Assembly: GCA_040900165.1 (NCBI GenBank)
Contig: JBBDZM010000009.1
Location: forward strand, 41,333-105,332
DNA length: 64,000 nt
Direction of reading: 5' to 3'
Origin: BOKZ01 sp040900165
GTDB taxonomy: Bacteria; Patescibacteriota; UBA1384; 2-12-FULL-50-11
Shown here: positions 24,749 to 31,540 of the stretch, one piece after another
Layout: each line of letters starts with the position of its first letter
Position numbering within the stretch: position 1 is the first letter of the stretch
The notes under the pieces: model-generated
Told to the model about the DNA's origin: nothing
Databases searched by the model: none
What the model saw: only the letters and a program-made list of their open reading frames with translations
Made by a program: the position numbers and the translations under genes

Positions 24749-24821
24749 GTTATTCTCCTTTATTCCTTAAATTATTTATTATTCTAGGTCGTTGTATGGG
24801 ATATACCCCATACAATGCTTT

Positions 24822-25352
24822 TTAGCTTTTCTCTCCCTTGCTTACTTCAACTGCCTTTACCACAAAAGCAAATTGCTGGAGTGGGAAGTTCAAGTTGTAA
24901 ACCAAGCCCTGGATTAAGCCAGCCAGTCGGCCAACTACTTGAGCTTGCAGGGTTTCTTTGTTTGGAAGCGAGGCCAGGGTTTTAACATCGGCGGCGCTGA
25001 AGAATTTGCCGTCAATCCAACCACCCAATACTTCTAACGCTTCGGTTTCTTTGGCGAAATCTGCCAGCAATTTGGCGGCGGTAACTTCGTCCTCAAAACC
25101 GTAGGCCAAGGCCAGCTGACGGGACGGGATCTCCAGCTCTTTGTCTAGGCCGAGGTTCTTCAAAACCAGCTTCAACAGGTTGTTGGAGAGCATTTTCAGC
25201 TTGCCGTTTTGCTCAAACGCTTTATCACGCAGCTGCAAGTTGGCTTGGGCGTTCAAGTTTTGGTAGGCCACAATTAAGCTAATCCGGGATTCTTTTAGCT
25301 CCCCGACTAACTTTTCAACTAAACTTTCTTTTTGGGCTCGTAATATCGGCAT
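24822..25352 (-). CDS. rplJ: Ribosomal protein uL10
   Basis: Base of the ribosomal stalk; binds 23S rRNA and carries L7/L12 dimers on its C-terminal helix. 176 residues with the typical N-terminus (RAQKESLVEKLVGELKES, then ISLIVAYQNL) and RDKAFEQNGKLKMLSNNLLKLVL. ATG 25352 has the SD TTGAGG five bases upstream; an in-frame TTG at 25364 overlaps that SD. An L10-leader-like RNA precedes it. Confidence 0.95.
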   Translation of the reverse strand: MPILRAQKESLVEKLVGELKESRISLIVAYQNLNAQANLQLRDKAFEQNGKLKMLSNNLLKLVLKNLGLDKELEIPSRQLALAYGFEDEVTAAKLLADFAKETEALEVLGGWIDGKFFSAADVKTLASLPNKETLQAQVVGRLAGLIQGLVYNLNFPLQQFAFVVKAVEVSKGEKS

Positions 25353-25369
25353 TGGTATCCTCAATTAAA

Positions 25370-25450
25370 ATCGACGCTCAAAGATGACGTCGCGTAAGCT
25401 TCGTCCTCGGCCAGAGATTAAGGCGTCGAGCGCCGCTGGCTTTCTTTGGA
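25370..25450 (-). promoter_or_regulatory. Ribosomal protein L10 leader (autoregulatory RNA)
   Basis: Minus-strand sequence upstream of rplJ contains CTTAAT and then CTGGCCGAGG, with flanking pairing segments (GGCGCTCGACGCC and CGACGTC/GAGCGTCG). This matches the L10 leader plan in which the L10-L12 complex binds its own mRNA to repress rplJ-rplL. Recognition is by motif and location only; a covariance-model search would settle it. Confidence 0.6.
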
Positions 25451-25499
25451 ACGAAATAATTATCGCAAAATAGCAGTGGAACGTCAATTAGTTATTAGT

Positions 25500-25542
25500 C
25501 GGCAAGATCTGCCGACTAAATGGCCAGGATGCCATTTAGTCG
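25500..25542. repeat. Twin inverted repeats upstream of the 25599 gene
   Basis: CGGCA/TGCCG (25500-25504/25510-25514) overlaps a perfect 12-bp repeat CGACTAAATGGC/GCCATTTAGTCG (25513-25524/25531-25542) with a 6-nt loop. It could be an operator or an RNA hairpin in the leader of the hypothetical gene at 25599. Confidence 0.6.
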
Positions 25543-25598
25543 TATATTGCAGCTTGATAAGCAATAAAATTAGTAATAAGTTCGTCCTAGAGGAATTT

Positions 25599-25979
25599 AT
25601 GCACTTTTCACTAGAAAAAGCACTGTCGATGGCTATTTCCAAAGCTCAAGATGCCAGCGACAATGCCCCACAAAACGGCGCTACCAGTACGGATGAGCAG
25701 CAATGCCTCAATATTCTCTGCTGGCTCAAGCAAGACTTGGAGCCAATCTTTTGTAGATTCGATGGAGGAATCGAATGGGTTGAGGTTACCATCGCCCGAC
25801 CCTATATCTCGCCGGCGGTTTATCGAATCTCCATCAAGCTCAAGGGCGGTAAGAAATTGAAAGGCAACTTCTTTAAAGCGATGCAATTTATCGCCCACTT
25901 CAAATCCATGGAAGCCCCTGGTGACGAAAACGACCCAGCTGGCTTTTGGAGAGGAACATCGTCTATTGTTTTAGTTTGA
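25599..25979 (+). CDS. Small hypothetical protein
   Basis: 126 residues from ATG 25599, which has AGAGGA as SD. Longer in-frame starts back to 25446 run through the hairpin region and are unlikely. No recognised domain. The middle (ICRFDGG, then VEVTIARPYISPAVYRISIKL) looks like a compact alpha/beta fold. It has its own terminator. Function unknown. Confidence 0.55.
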   Translation: MHFSLEKALSMAISKAQDASDNAPQNGATSTDEQQCLNILCWLKQDLEPIFCRFDGGIEWVEVTIARPYISPAVYRISIKLKGGKKLKGNFFKAMQFIAHFKSMEAPGDENDPAGFWRGTSSIVLV

Positions 25980-25982
25980 ATG

Positions 25983-26010
25983 AGCCGCGCTTTCAGCGCG
26001 GCTTCTTTCT
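25983..26010 (+). terminator. Intrinsic terminator
   Basis: Perfect 9-bp stem AGCCGCGCT/AGCGCGGCT (25983-25991/25995-26003) with a 3-nt loop followed by TCTTTCT, directly after the stop of the hypothetical gene. Confidence 0.85.
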
Positions 26011-26017
26011 AATTAAC

Positions 26018-26057
26018 AAAAAGGCGGCCGTGTCCCAGGGAGGGGGACAACGGCCGC
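26018..26057 (-). terminator. Intrinsic terminator of the candidate small RNA
   Basis: Long stem GCGGCCGTGTCCC (26024-26036) pairs with 26044-26057 with a single bulge. On the minus strand it is followed by five T. Confidence 0.8.
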
Positions 26058-26193
26058 TGGATGCCTGGTAGACCGGGGGGTGGCGGTACTACCATTCTTG
26101 CGATTCGGCCGGAGTGCGGATTGGCCTATTCGCGGAGAGTCCGCTGTCGTCGGCAACGGACATTCGTGCCAGTGTTGGGTCTGGCAGCTGAAC
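26018..26193 (-). ncRNA. Candidate small RNA between rplA and the 25599 gene
   Basis: On the minus strand a near-consensus promoter (26200-26228) is followed by about 170 nt without a good ORF, ending in a strong hairpin plus five T (26018-26057). Internal stems seen: TGCCAG/CTGGCA, GTCCG/CGGAC, and GGTAG/CTACC with CCG/CGG. It is not recognised as tRNA, tmRNA, SRP, RNase P or 6S. A 71-codon ORF starts near its -10 and is probably chance. Confidence 0.55.
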
Positions 26194-26199
26194 AGAAAA

Positions 26200-26228
26200 A
26201 TTTTACCCCAAAGTTTATCTGGAGTCAA
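26200..26228 (-). promoter_or_regulatory. Promoter of the candidate small RNA
   Basis: On the minus strand TTGACT (26228-26223), 17-nt spacer, TAAAAT (26205-26200). Lies just downstream of the rplA stop, so it does not serve rplA. Confidence 0.7.
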
Positions 26229-26238
26229 TGGCTGGACC

Positions 26239-27147
26239 TTACTTGGCTTTAATTAAATCCAGGGAAACTGATGGCGCCATGCTGGCGGTGAGATAAGCAG
26301 CAGCGACTCGTGAGAGTTGAAAACCAGAGAGAATGGCGTTGATGTTTTCGGCCAATTTCTGGCTGTCCCACGAGCATTTACCAACAAGCTGGTGGATATT
26401 ATTGGCGGCATCGATCCGATACTCAATTTTACCGGAGTTAATCTCCGCAATCGCCTTTTTAGGATCATCGGTAACGGTTCCGGACTTTGGGTCGGGCATT
26501 AAGCCACGTGGCCCTAAAATCTTGGCAATTTTGCCAACTTTCGGCATCAATTCGGGTGTGGCAATGGCAATATCAAAGTCGATCTTTTTGGTTTTGGCAA
26601 TCTGTTCAATTTTCGCCTCGTCCAAAACGATAATGTTTTTGATTTTCCCGGAGCCGTGCGGCAGGTGAAAAATGCCTTTGGTTGATTCGTTTCCAGATTT
26701 GGCTTTCTTTTTAGTTAATTTTAAATGTAGCTCCACCGAGCCATCAAATCTGGAGTAAGAAGCGGCTTTGACCAGTTCAATTGCTTCGTTAACGCTGTAG
26801 AGTTTGCCTTTTTCAATCTGCTCGCTGGCTTTAATGTGCTTCGGCGAGCGTTTTGATTTTGGCTGGGGTTTTTCTTTTTTTACGGCATTTTTTACCGGTT
26901 TGACGCCTTTGGGAATGTCTTGATTAAGAGCTTGAGCAGACTCGTTGTCTTCGTGGATGGCGGCCACTTCGGCTGGTATTACTGTGTCGGCATCGGCGGC
27001 CTGTTCGGCAATTAGGCCTTTTTCGGCTTGCTCGTCGAGGTTAATCTCGGCCTCAACAGCGTTGTCGGGTTCGTTTACTAATACCTCCGCTTCGTTTTTA
27101 GCGGCTTTTTCGTCGGCAACTGGATTATTTTTTAATTTCTTTGGCAT
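26239..27147 (-). CDS. rplA: Ribosomal protein uL1 with a long N-terminal extension
   Basis: L1 stalk protein. The family domain occupies the last 200 residues (SVNEAIELVKAASYSRFDGSV, IATPELMPKVGKIAKILGPRGLMP, GTVTDDPKKAIAEINSGKIEYR). The first 100 residues are an unusual acidic stretch followed by a Lys/Pro-rich stretch (KNAVKKEKPQPKSKRSPKH), not part of standard L1. ATG 27147 overlaps pth by 23 nt; an in-frame TTG at 27165 has a better SD (AAGGA) and may be the real start. Some CPR lineages lack L1, so its presence is taxonomically informative. Confidence 0.93.
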   Translation of the reverse strand: MPKKLKNNPVADEKAAKNEAEVLVNEPDNAVEAEINLDEQAEKGLIAEQAADADTVIPAEVAAIHEDNESAQALNQDIPKGVKPVKNAVKKEKPQPKSKRSPKHIKASEQIEKGKLYSVNEAIELVKAASYSRFDGSVELHLKLTKKKAKSGNESTKGIFHLPHGSGKIKNIIVLDEAKIEQIAKTKKIDFDIAIATPELMPKVGKIAKILGPRGLMPDPKSGTVTDDPKKAIAEINSGKIEYRIDAANNIHQLVGKCSWDSQKLAENINAILSGFQLSRVAAAYLTASMAPSVSLDLIKAK

Positions 27148-27709
27148 TGAAAGTGGTTGACTCAATTGTTCCTTTGTCTAACGATTTTAACAGATAGGAA
27201 GAGGCTTGGTCAATGATAGTTGCTAGCTCATCTTGCTCGGCATCGGTAAACGGCGATAAGACAAATCGGGCAAGATCGAATCCAACGTATTTGGGCTTGC
27301 CGATCCCCACTCGCATCCGCCAGTATTTATTGCCAATAGCTTTGTCGATCGATTTAATGCCGTTGTGCCCAGCCGAAGTGCCAGCGTATTTAACCCGGAT
27401 TTCACCGAATGGGATCTCGGTGTCGTCGTGGATTATCCAGAGGTCTTTGGTGTCGGCATCGCGGTAAAAATCAAATACTTGGCGAATCGCATCGCCGGAG
27501 TTGTTCATATAGCCCAGCGGCAATGTTAGTACCACCTCGTCGTCCTTGCGTTTAGTTTTGAAATACATATTGGCCCGATACGTGCTGGCGTCTTCTAGAA
27601 AATTGAGCCCCAATTTATTGGCTAAATCGATAACGATCCGATACCCGATATTGTGTCGGGTATTTTTATACTCTTCGGTCGGGTTGCCTAAACCGGCGAT
27701 AACTAACAT
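27125..27709 (-). CDS. pth: Peptidyl-tRNA hydrolase
   Basis: Releases tRNA from prematurely dropped peptidyl-tRNA. 194 residues with the conserved GLGNPTEEYKNTRHNIGYR (catalytic His in TRHNIG), PLGYMNNSGDAI, IIHDDTEIPFG with the catalytic Asp, and SAGHNGIKSI. It sits between ybaB and rplA, overlapping rplA and adjoining the ybaB stop. Confidence 0.96.
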   Translation of the reverse strand: MLVIAGLGNPTEEYKNTRHNIGYRIVIDLANKLGLNFLEDASTYRANMYFKTKRKDDEVVLTLPLGYMNNSGDAIRQVFDFYRDADTKDLWIIHDDTEIPFGEIRVKYAGTSAGHNGIKSIDKAIGNKYWRMRVGIGKPKYVGFDLARFVLSPFTDAEQDELATIIDQASSYLLKSLDKGTIESTTFNAKEIKK

Positions 27710-28026
27710 TAACCACCCAGACCCGGTAAGTTCATGTCTTTGAGCAGCGGCTGCATGCGGGTAGCAGATTCGGTCTGGGCCCGGCTCATGGCTTGGCCGA
27801 TGGTTTCTTTAATGGCCATTTCCAAGCGAGTTTTGTTCTCCGGTTTGAGTGCTTCTTCGGCGATGGTAATTGAGACCAGTTTCATCTCGCCACTGACAAC
27901 GGCGTTAACCGTGCCGTCAGCCGAGCTAGCCTCGATCTCCATGGCTTTGAGCTCTTTTTGCATTTGTTTGGCCTTTTTTTGCAAAGAGTAGAGCTCTTTC
28001 ATCTGGCCGAAATTTGGGATTGCCAT
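27709..28026 (-). CDS. ybaB: YbaB/EbfC nucleoid-associated protein
   Basis: 105-residue DNA-binding dimer. The pattern QMKELYSLQKKAKQMQKELK, then VSGEMKLVSITIAEEALKPE and a C-terminal MSRAQTESATRMQPL, is typical. In many genomes ybaB adjoins recR; here recR is at 36068 instead. The stop meets the pth start. Confidence 0.92.
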   Translation of the reverse strand: MAIPNFGQMKELYSLQKKAKQMQKELKAMEIEASSADGTVNAVVSGEMKLVSITIAEEALKPENKTRLEMAIKETIGQAMSRAQTESATRMQPLLKDMNLPGLGG

Positions 28027-28127
28027 ACGCGTTCCTTTCGAGGTTTATTTACTTCCCTATTCTACTCTTAACCGAGCAGAAAATAAAGATTACAGAAAAT
28101 AATAAATAAAATATAATAGCTAATAAA

Positions 28128-28150
28128 TATTGAGTCGCTCTGCGACACCT
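28128..28150 (-). repeat. Dispersed hairpin element, copy 1 (after prfB)
   Basis: ATATTGAGTCGC...GCGACACC with a GTCGC/GCGAC stem, embedded in AT-rich TATCTATTATCT-type sequence about 20 nt downstream of the prfB stop. A near-identical copy lies at 48904-48926 after pilC, in the same position relative to a stop codon. Confidence 0.6.
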
Positions 28151-28170
28151 TAATTATTATCTTATATCTA

Positions 28171-29148
28171 TTATCTATTCTTCACTGCTTGCCACTTGGC
28201 ATAGCTCTCTAAAAATGGCTCGATTTTGCCATCTAGAGTATCTATCGTGGCGCTGGTTTCGTAGCCGCTGCGCAAGTCCTTAACCATTTGGTAGGGCTGG
28301 AGCACGTAGGAACGGATTTGATTGCCCCAGGAGGCTAAGATTGAGCCGCCTTTTAGGTCACTTTGCTCCACTCGCCGCTTAGCGTCTTCCAAAATCTGTA
28401 GTTTGGCTTGGAGTATTTTCATTGCCTGCTGTTTGTTTTGTAGTTGACTGCGCTCGTTCTGGCAGGTAACAACAATCTTACTCGGTACGTGAGTGATTCG
28501 CACCGCTGAATCGGTGGTGTTAACGCCCTGCCCCCCGTGGCCGCCGGCGCGAAAGACATCGATTCGTAGATCCTCGGGTTTAATCACAAAATCGTCGTCG
28601 TCAGTTTCCGGGACAACCTCCACTAGCGCAAACGAAGTATGGCGAGATTTGCTCGCATCAAACGGGCTAATCCGCACTAACCGGTGGACGCCGTTCTCGC
28701 CTTTGAGCTTGCCGTAAGCGCGGAAGCCTTTGAGATAAAGGGTGGCGCTCTTGATGCCGGCTTCCTCGCCGGTTGATTTGTCGAGTAGCTCGGCCTTAAA
28801 ACTAGCCTGTTCGGCGTAGCGGCTGTACATTCGCAGCAGCATTTCCGCCCAATCCTGGGCTTCGGTGCCGCCCGAGCCAGCGTGAACCGATAGATAGCAG
28901 TTGGCGTTATCGTGCTTGCCGGTAAAGATGGCTTCTTTCTCTAGTTCGTCCAGCTCGTGTTCAGACTCGGCGACTTCGTATTTTAAAATAAAATCCTCCA
29001 AGTGTTTGAGCTCTTGAGCGGCTTTGCCGGCTTTCTCGTGATCCGACCAAAAATCCGGGTCTTTCATCTGCTCGGTAATCGCCTCCAGCCGAGCTTGCTT
29101 GCCCGGAATATCGAGGATTTTGGCTAGTTCGGCCTTGCGTTCGGTCAT
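28171..29148 (-). CDS. prfB: Peptide chain release factor 2
   Basis: Terminates translation at UGA and UAA. Seen: the codon-recognition tripeptide SPF (RISPFDASKSRHTSF) and the catalytic GGQ (AGGHGGQGVNTTDSAVR). 325 residues, about 40 shorter than Escherichia coli RF2. The frame is continuous through the region where many prfB genes carry the programmed frameshift, and the ATG lies at that point, so autoregulation by frameshifting appears absent. Its presence agrees with UGA acting as a stop in this genome. Confidence 0.93.
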   Translation of the reverse strand: MTERKAELAKILDIPGKQARLEAITEQMKDPDFWSDHEKAGKAAQELKHLEDFILKYEVAESEHELDELEKEAIFTGKHDNANCYLSVHAGSGGTEAQDWAEMLLRMYSRYAEQASFKAELLDKSTGEEAGIKSATLYLKGFRAYGKLKGENGVHRLVRISPFDASKSRHTSFALVEVVPETDDDDFVIKPEDLRIDVFRAGGHGGQGVNTTDSAVRITHVPSKIVVTCQNERSQLQNKQQAMKILQAKLQILEDAKRRVEQSDLKGGSILASWGNQIRSYVLQPYQMVKDLRSGYETSATIDTLDGKIEPFLESYAKWQAVKNR

Positions 29149-29198
29149 ATCCCCTATCTTAAACCAGATAGAAGACTAAAGAAACTGACCCGATGGGA

Positions 29199-29348
29199 TC
29201 AGCTAAATATTCGTGGTGGACCAAGTGGTCGCTGACGCTGCTTGGATGTCAGGCGAGTTTTGCGCCGCCACACCTTCATATCGTTCTGGGCTTTGTGAAT
29301 CGCTTTTTTTACGCGATCTAGTGTCTTTTTGTCTAAGTCGAGTGACAT
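29199..29348 (-). CDS. Small basic hypothetical protein
   Basis: 49 residues (begins MSLDLDKKTLDRVKKAIHKA), strongly basic in the second half, with a possible helix-forming N-terminus. ATG 29348 has GGAG 11 nt upstream. A longer frame from 29504 would run through a terminator and palindrome, so it is not used. No family recognised; possibly nucleic-acid-binding. Confidence 0.5.
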   Translation of the reverse strand: MSLDLDKKTLDRVKKAIHKAQNDMKVWRRKTRLTSKQRQRPLGPPRIFS

Positions 29349-29382
29349 AATATAAGGTACTCCAGAATCAATATAGATATTT

Positions 29383-29437
29383 TTGGGTAACAAAAAAGAC
29401 CCCGTTTTCACGAGGTCTAATTTGTTTGTTTGTTTTT
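29383..29437. repeat. 55-bp direct repeat, copy 1
   Basis: Identical to 30023-30077. Contains the terminator hairpin and a following (TTTG)n-like tract. The two copies, 640 bp apart, flank the XRE gene and both palindromes. Confidence 0.9.
29392..29418 (-). terminator. Intrinsic terminator after the XRE gene (in 55-bp repeat, copy 1)
   Basis: AGACCCCG/CGAGGTCT stem with one mismatch, followed on the minus strand by six T. Lies within the 55-bp direct repeat 29383-29437. Confidence 0.75.
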
Positions 29438-29468
29438 TAGACAACAACACCACCACCCCCTTAAAACA

Positions 29469-29496
29469 CAGACTATCTGATATATCAGATAGTCTG
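29469..29496. promoter_or_regulatory. 28-bp perfect palindrome, candidate XRE operator
   Basis: Perfect palindrome with the core TATCTGATATATCAGATA, directly downstream of the XRE gene and upstream of the small basic protein gene. The same half-sites recur upstream of the XRE gene at 29936-29969, which suggests binding sites of that regulator. Confidence 0.6.
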
Positions 29497-29500
29497 CCTA

Positions 29501-29857
29501 TCAATCTTTGACAAGTTTTTTGTCTGATATTCTCAGTATCAACTCCACCCCAATCGCCCGGCAGTAGCGATCAATAAATTTCAGTGTCGGATTGTCTCTC
29601 CCCGTCTCGAAATAAGATATGTAGGACTGGCTGGTCCGCAATTTCTTTGCAACAGCTTGTTGGGTTAGGCGCTTGCTTCGCCTACGCGACACCAAATAGG
29701 TTATGTACTCGTCTGGTTTGGGATTGATTGATTTGGGTTTTGGACGAGATGGGCTTTTCTCACCCTTCATTCGCTTAGCTCTGGCACTACTGTAATATTT
29801 CTTCGATCCTAAATGAAATAATTGACTAAGCTCGCTTTCACCCGACGTTTCTGTCAT
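29501..29857 (-). CDS. XRE-family helix-turn-helix regulator
   Basis: 118 residues. The C-terminal half is a Cro/C1-type HTH: RLTQQAVAKKLRTSQSYISY, then FETGRDNPTLKFIDRYCRAIGVEL. The N-terminal 50 residues are basic and low in complexity (RAKRMKGEKSPSRPKPKS). The SD AGGT precedes ATG 29857. Shared palindromes at 29469-29496 and 29936-29969 suggest that it controls itself and the neighbouring small gene. It could be the antitoxin half of a toxin-antitoxin pair, but no toxin was recognised beside it. Confidence 0.8.
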   Translation of the reverse strand: MTETSGESELSQLFHLGSKKYYSSARAKRMKGEKSPSRPKPKSINPKPDEYITYLVSRRRSKRLTQQAVAKKLRTSQSYISYFETGRDNPTLKFIDRYCRAIGVELILRISDKKLVKD

Positions 29858-29935
29858 CGATTTTTACCTGATTTCTAACATTACATTCGTTATTAATTGT
29901 AATTACTAAATATTTATTTGAAATATAATCTCTTT

Positions 29936-29969
29936 TATCTGATATATAGTATATATGATATATCAGATA
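29936..29969. promoter_or_regulatory. Inverted repeat upstream of XRE gene, candidate operator
   Basis: TATCTGATATAT (29936-29947) and ATATATCAGATA (29958-29969) separated by 10 nt. It overlaps AT-rich promoter-like sequence about 80-110 nt upstream of the XRE start and shares half-sites with the palindrome at 29469-29496. Confidence 0.6.
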
Positions 29970-30022
29970 CTCTGAGGGGTAGACGGTGCGAATAATAAAA
30001 TAATTAATAACTAAATAATGAA

Positions 30023-30077
30023 TTGGGTAACAAAAAAGACCCCGTTTTCACGAGGTCTAATTTGTTTGTTTGTTTTT
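30023..30077. repeat. 55-bp direct repeat, copy 2 (terminator of the Ser/Ala-rich gene)
   Basis: Identical to 29383-29437. Here the hairpin (30032-30058 with six T on the minus strand) lies just after the stop of the Ser/Ala-rich secreted protein gene. Confidence 0.9.
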
Positions 30078-30630
30078 AGGCAAACAAAGCAGCTTCTTTA
30101 CGAGCCAATACGTAGCGTCGGAAGGCAGCCGCAAAGGCTGTCATCGCGCCAGGCAGTAAAGCAACTTCGGCACCGGCTGCTGGCAAGCGGTTAGTCTTGC
30201 TAGTTTGGGCAACCGTTACGCAACTGGTCTTAGCGACGGCAGCTGCGCTGGAACTGGAACCAGCACTGGCACTAGCACCGGAAGCACTGGCGGCAGCTGC
30301 AGATGCAGCGGCAGCGGAAGCACTTGGGCAAGTAACCTGTTTGGTAACAGTTTTTTCTGTCTTAACTGTCTTGCCGTCATTTTTGACGGTGGCAACAGCG
30401 ACAGAGCTCGAACTAGAGCTCGAAGCGGCAGAGCTAGAAGCACCGTTACCAGAGCTGGCCGAAGCCGCACCGGAGGCACCACTAGCAGCAGCCGCACCGC
30501 CAGAGCCGCCAATAACGACAGCCGAGGTGGTTGAGCTTGTAGAGCTAGAGCTTGTTGACGCAGCCATTGCTGAACCGGCAAAACCGGCAGCCAAAACAAC
30601 GCCAAACAGTGAAAGAATAATTTTATTCAT
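30076..30630 (-). CDS. Secreted Ser/Ala/Gly-rich protein with LPxxG-type C-terminal sorting-like signal
   Basis: 184 residues. A signal peptide (NKIILSLFGVVLAAGFAGSA, cleavage near AMA) is followed by low-complexity Ser/Ala/Gly tracts with two cysteines. The C-terminus has LPAAG, a hydrophobic stretch and an FRRYVLARK basic tail, the layout of a sortase-type cell-wall sorting signal. ATG 30630 has AAGGAG upstream. Low complexity opens long antisense ORFs on the other strand; these are artefacts. Likely a surface-exposed stalk or coat protein. Confidence 0.65.
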   Translation of the reverse strand: MNKIILSLFGVVLAAGFAGSAMAASTSSSSTSSTTSAVVIGGSGGAAAASGASGAASASSGNGASSSAASSSSSSSVAVATVKNDGKTVKTEKTVTKQVTCPSASAAAASAAAASASGASASAGSSSSAAAVAKTSCVTVAQTSKTNRLPAAGAEVALLPGAMTAFAAAFRRYVLARKEAALFA

Positions 30631-30719
30631 CAATTATTTCTCCTTTTGTTAATTCATCTACATTCCCAACCAATTCGACCTGTACGCTTGCGCGCAGGAT
30701 TAGTTAGGTATGGAATGAA

Positions 30720-30745
30720 CCGAGTCGCGCGGATGCGCGACTCGG
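30720..30745 (-). terminator. Hairpin after the secreted protein pair
   Basis: Perfect 11-bp stem CCGAGTCGCGC/GCGCGACTCGG (30720-30730/30735-30745) with a GGAT loop, about 18 nt downstream of the stop of the 258-residue protein. The T tract is poor, but the position suggests a terminator or mRNA-stabilising hairpin. Confidence 0.55.
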
Positions 30746-30763
30746 CAAGGAAAGGAAGTGGCT

Positions 30764-31540
30764 CTAGCGTGAACCAGAGCCGGAGCTGCCACCACCGCCT
30801 CCACCGGCTGCCCCGGAAGAACCGGAGCCGCCCGAGCCGGATGTACCGGCGCCGGAGGTCGGGGTTACAGCGGTTGAGGACGTGCTGGCCGCGGCGGCGG
30901 CTGCCGCTGCAGCAGCGCCGTAACCGTTAGCGCTGACGCGCGAGTTGTTGAACGAGAACCCTGGGATCCCGTTGAGGACCGGTGTGATGACCGTTGGCGG
31001 TGCCATCTGCCCGACATAGCTGATCTGCGACCCGTGGATAAAGACGGGCAGCCATCGATCAACGTAATCTGTCTTGTATTCGGTCCTGTACTCGACCGGA
31101 CCGGGTACGTCGACCCTGTAGGGTACTGGGATGTACTCGGTATCGCCCTTGATCTTGATGATCTTATCTCGCTCGACGATTTTTTCTTTCTCCACAACAA
31201 CCCGAATCAAATCGGTCCAGTTGCCGCAAGCAAGAATCACTAGGCGATTGTATTCGTCCCAGGCCGCCCAAGTCCCGGCTTTGTGCCATTGGGGCTTGGT
31301 GTGCTCACCGTTGGCGCCATACATCGCCGTATAGACGTCCTCGGGTAACTGGAACGGTGTCCAACCACGCGCTTTTGCCTGCTCCGGCGTAACGCCACCC
31401 TTAATCATCGGGTTGCGGCCGTAGGTCGCATACTTGCGCTGGGAAGGGTTAGTCAGGTCGGGGTTTTGGGCAAAGCCCATCACCCCGAGAACGACGAGAA
31501 GAACTATGGCGGCAAGCCGCCCTTTTGCTGTGTGTTTCAT
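30764..31540 (-). CDS. Secreted hypothetical protein with Ala/Gly/Ser-rich tail
   Basis: 258 residues. A signal peptide or anchor (RLAAIVLLVVLGVMGFAQ) is followed by a unique region (AKARGWTPFQLPEDVYTAMY, a short coiled EKEKIVERDKIIKIKG). The end consists of Ala, Ser and Gly tracts. Not recognised. It overlaps the next gene upstream by 4 nt, so the two are translationally coupled, and it shares secretion and low-complexity traits with the 30076 protein. Possibly a surface or pilus-like component. Confidence 0.6.
   Translation of the reverse strand: MKHTAKGRLAAIVLLVVLGVMGFAQNPDLTNPSQRKYATYGRNPMIKGGVTPEQAKARGWTPFQLPEDVYTAMYGANGEHTKPQWHKAGTWAAWDEYNRLVILACGNWTDLIRVVVEKEKIVERDKIIKIKGDTEYIPVPYRVDVPGPVEYRTEYKTDYVDRWLPVFIHGSQISYVGQMAPPTVITPVLNGIPGFSFNNSRVSANGYGAAAAAAAAAASTSSTAVTPTSGAGTSGSGGSGSSGAAGGGGGGSSGSGSR

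Noticed and set aside
26013..26228. 71-codon minus-strand ORF downstream of rplA
   Set aside because: Begins at the -35 of a strong promoter and runs through a terminator hairpin; an RNA gene is more likely.
29199..29504. 101-codon version of the small basic protein
   Set aside because: Would translate through the terminator hairpin and the 28-bp palindrome; the 49-residue start at 29348 is more plausible.
30197..30652. Plus-strand ORFs of 151 and 109 codons opposite the Ser/Ala-rich gene
   Set aside because: Mirror images of a low-complexity GC-rich coding sequence; no start signals and no protein-like composition beyond the repeats.
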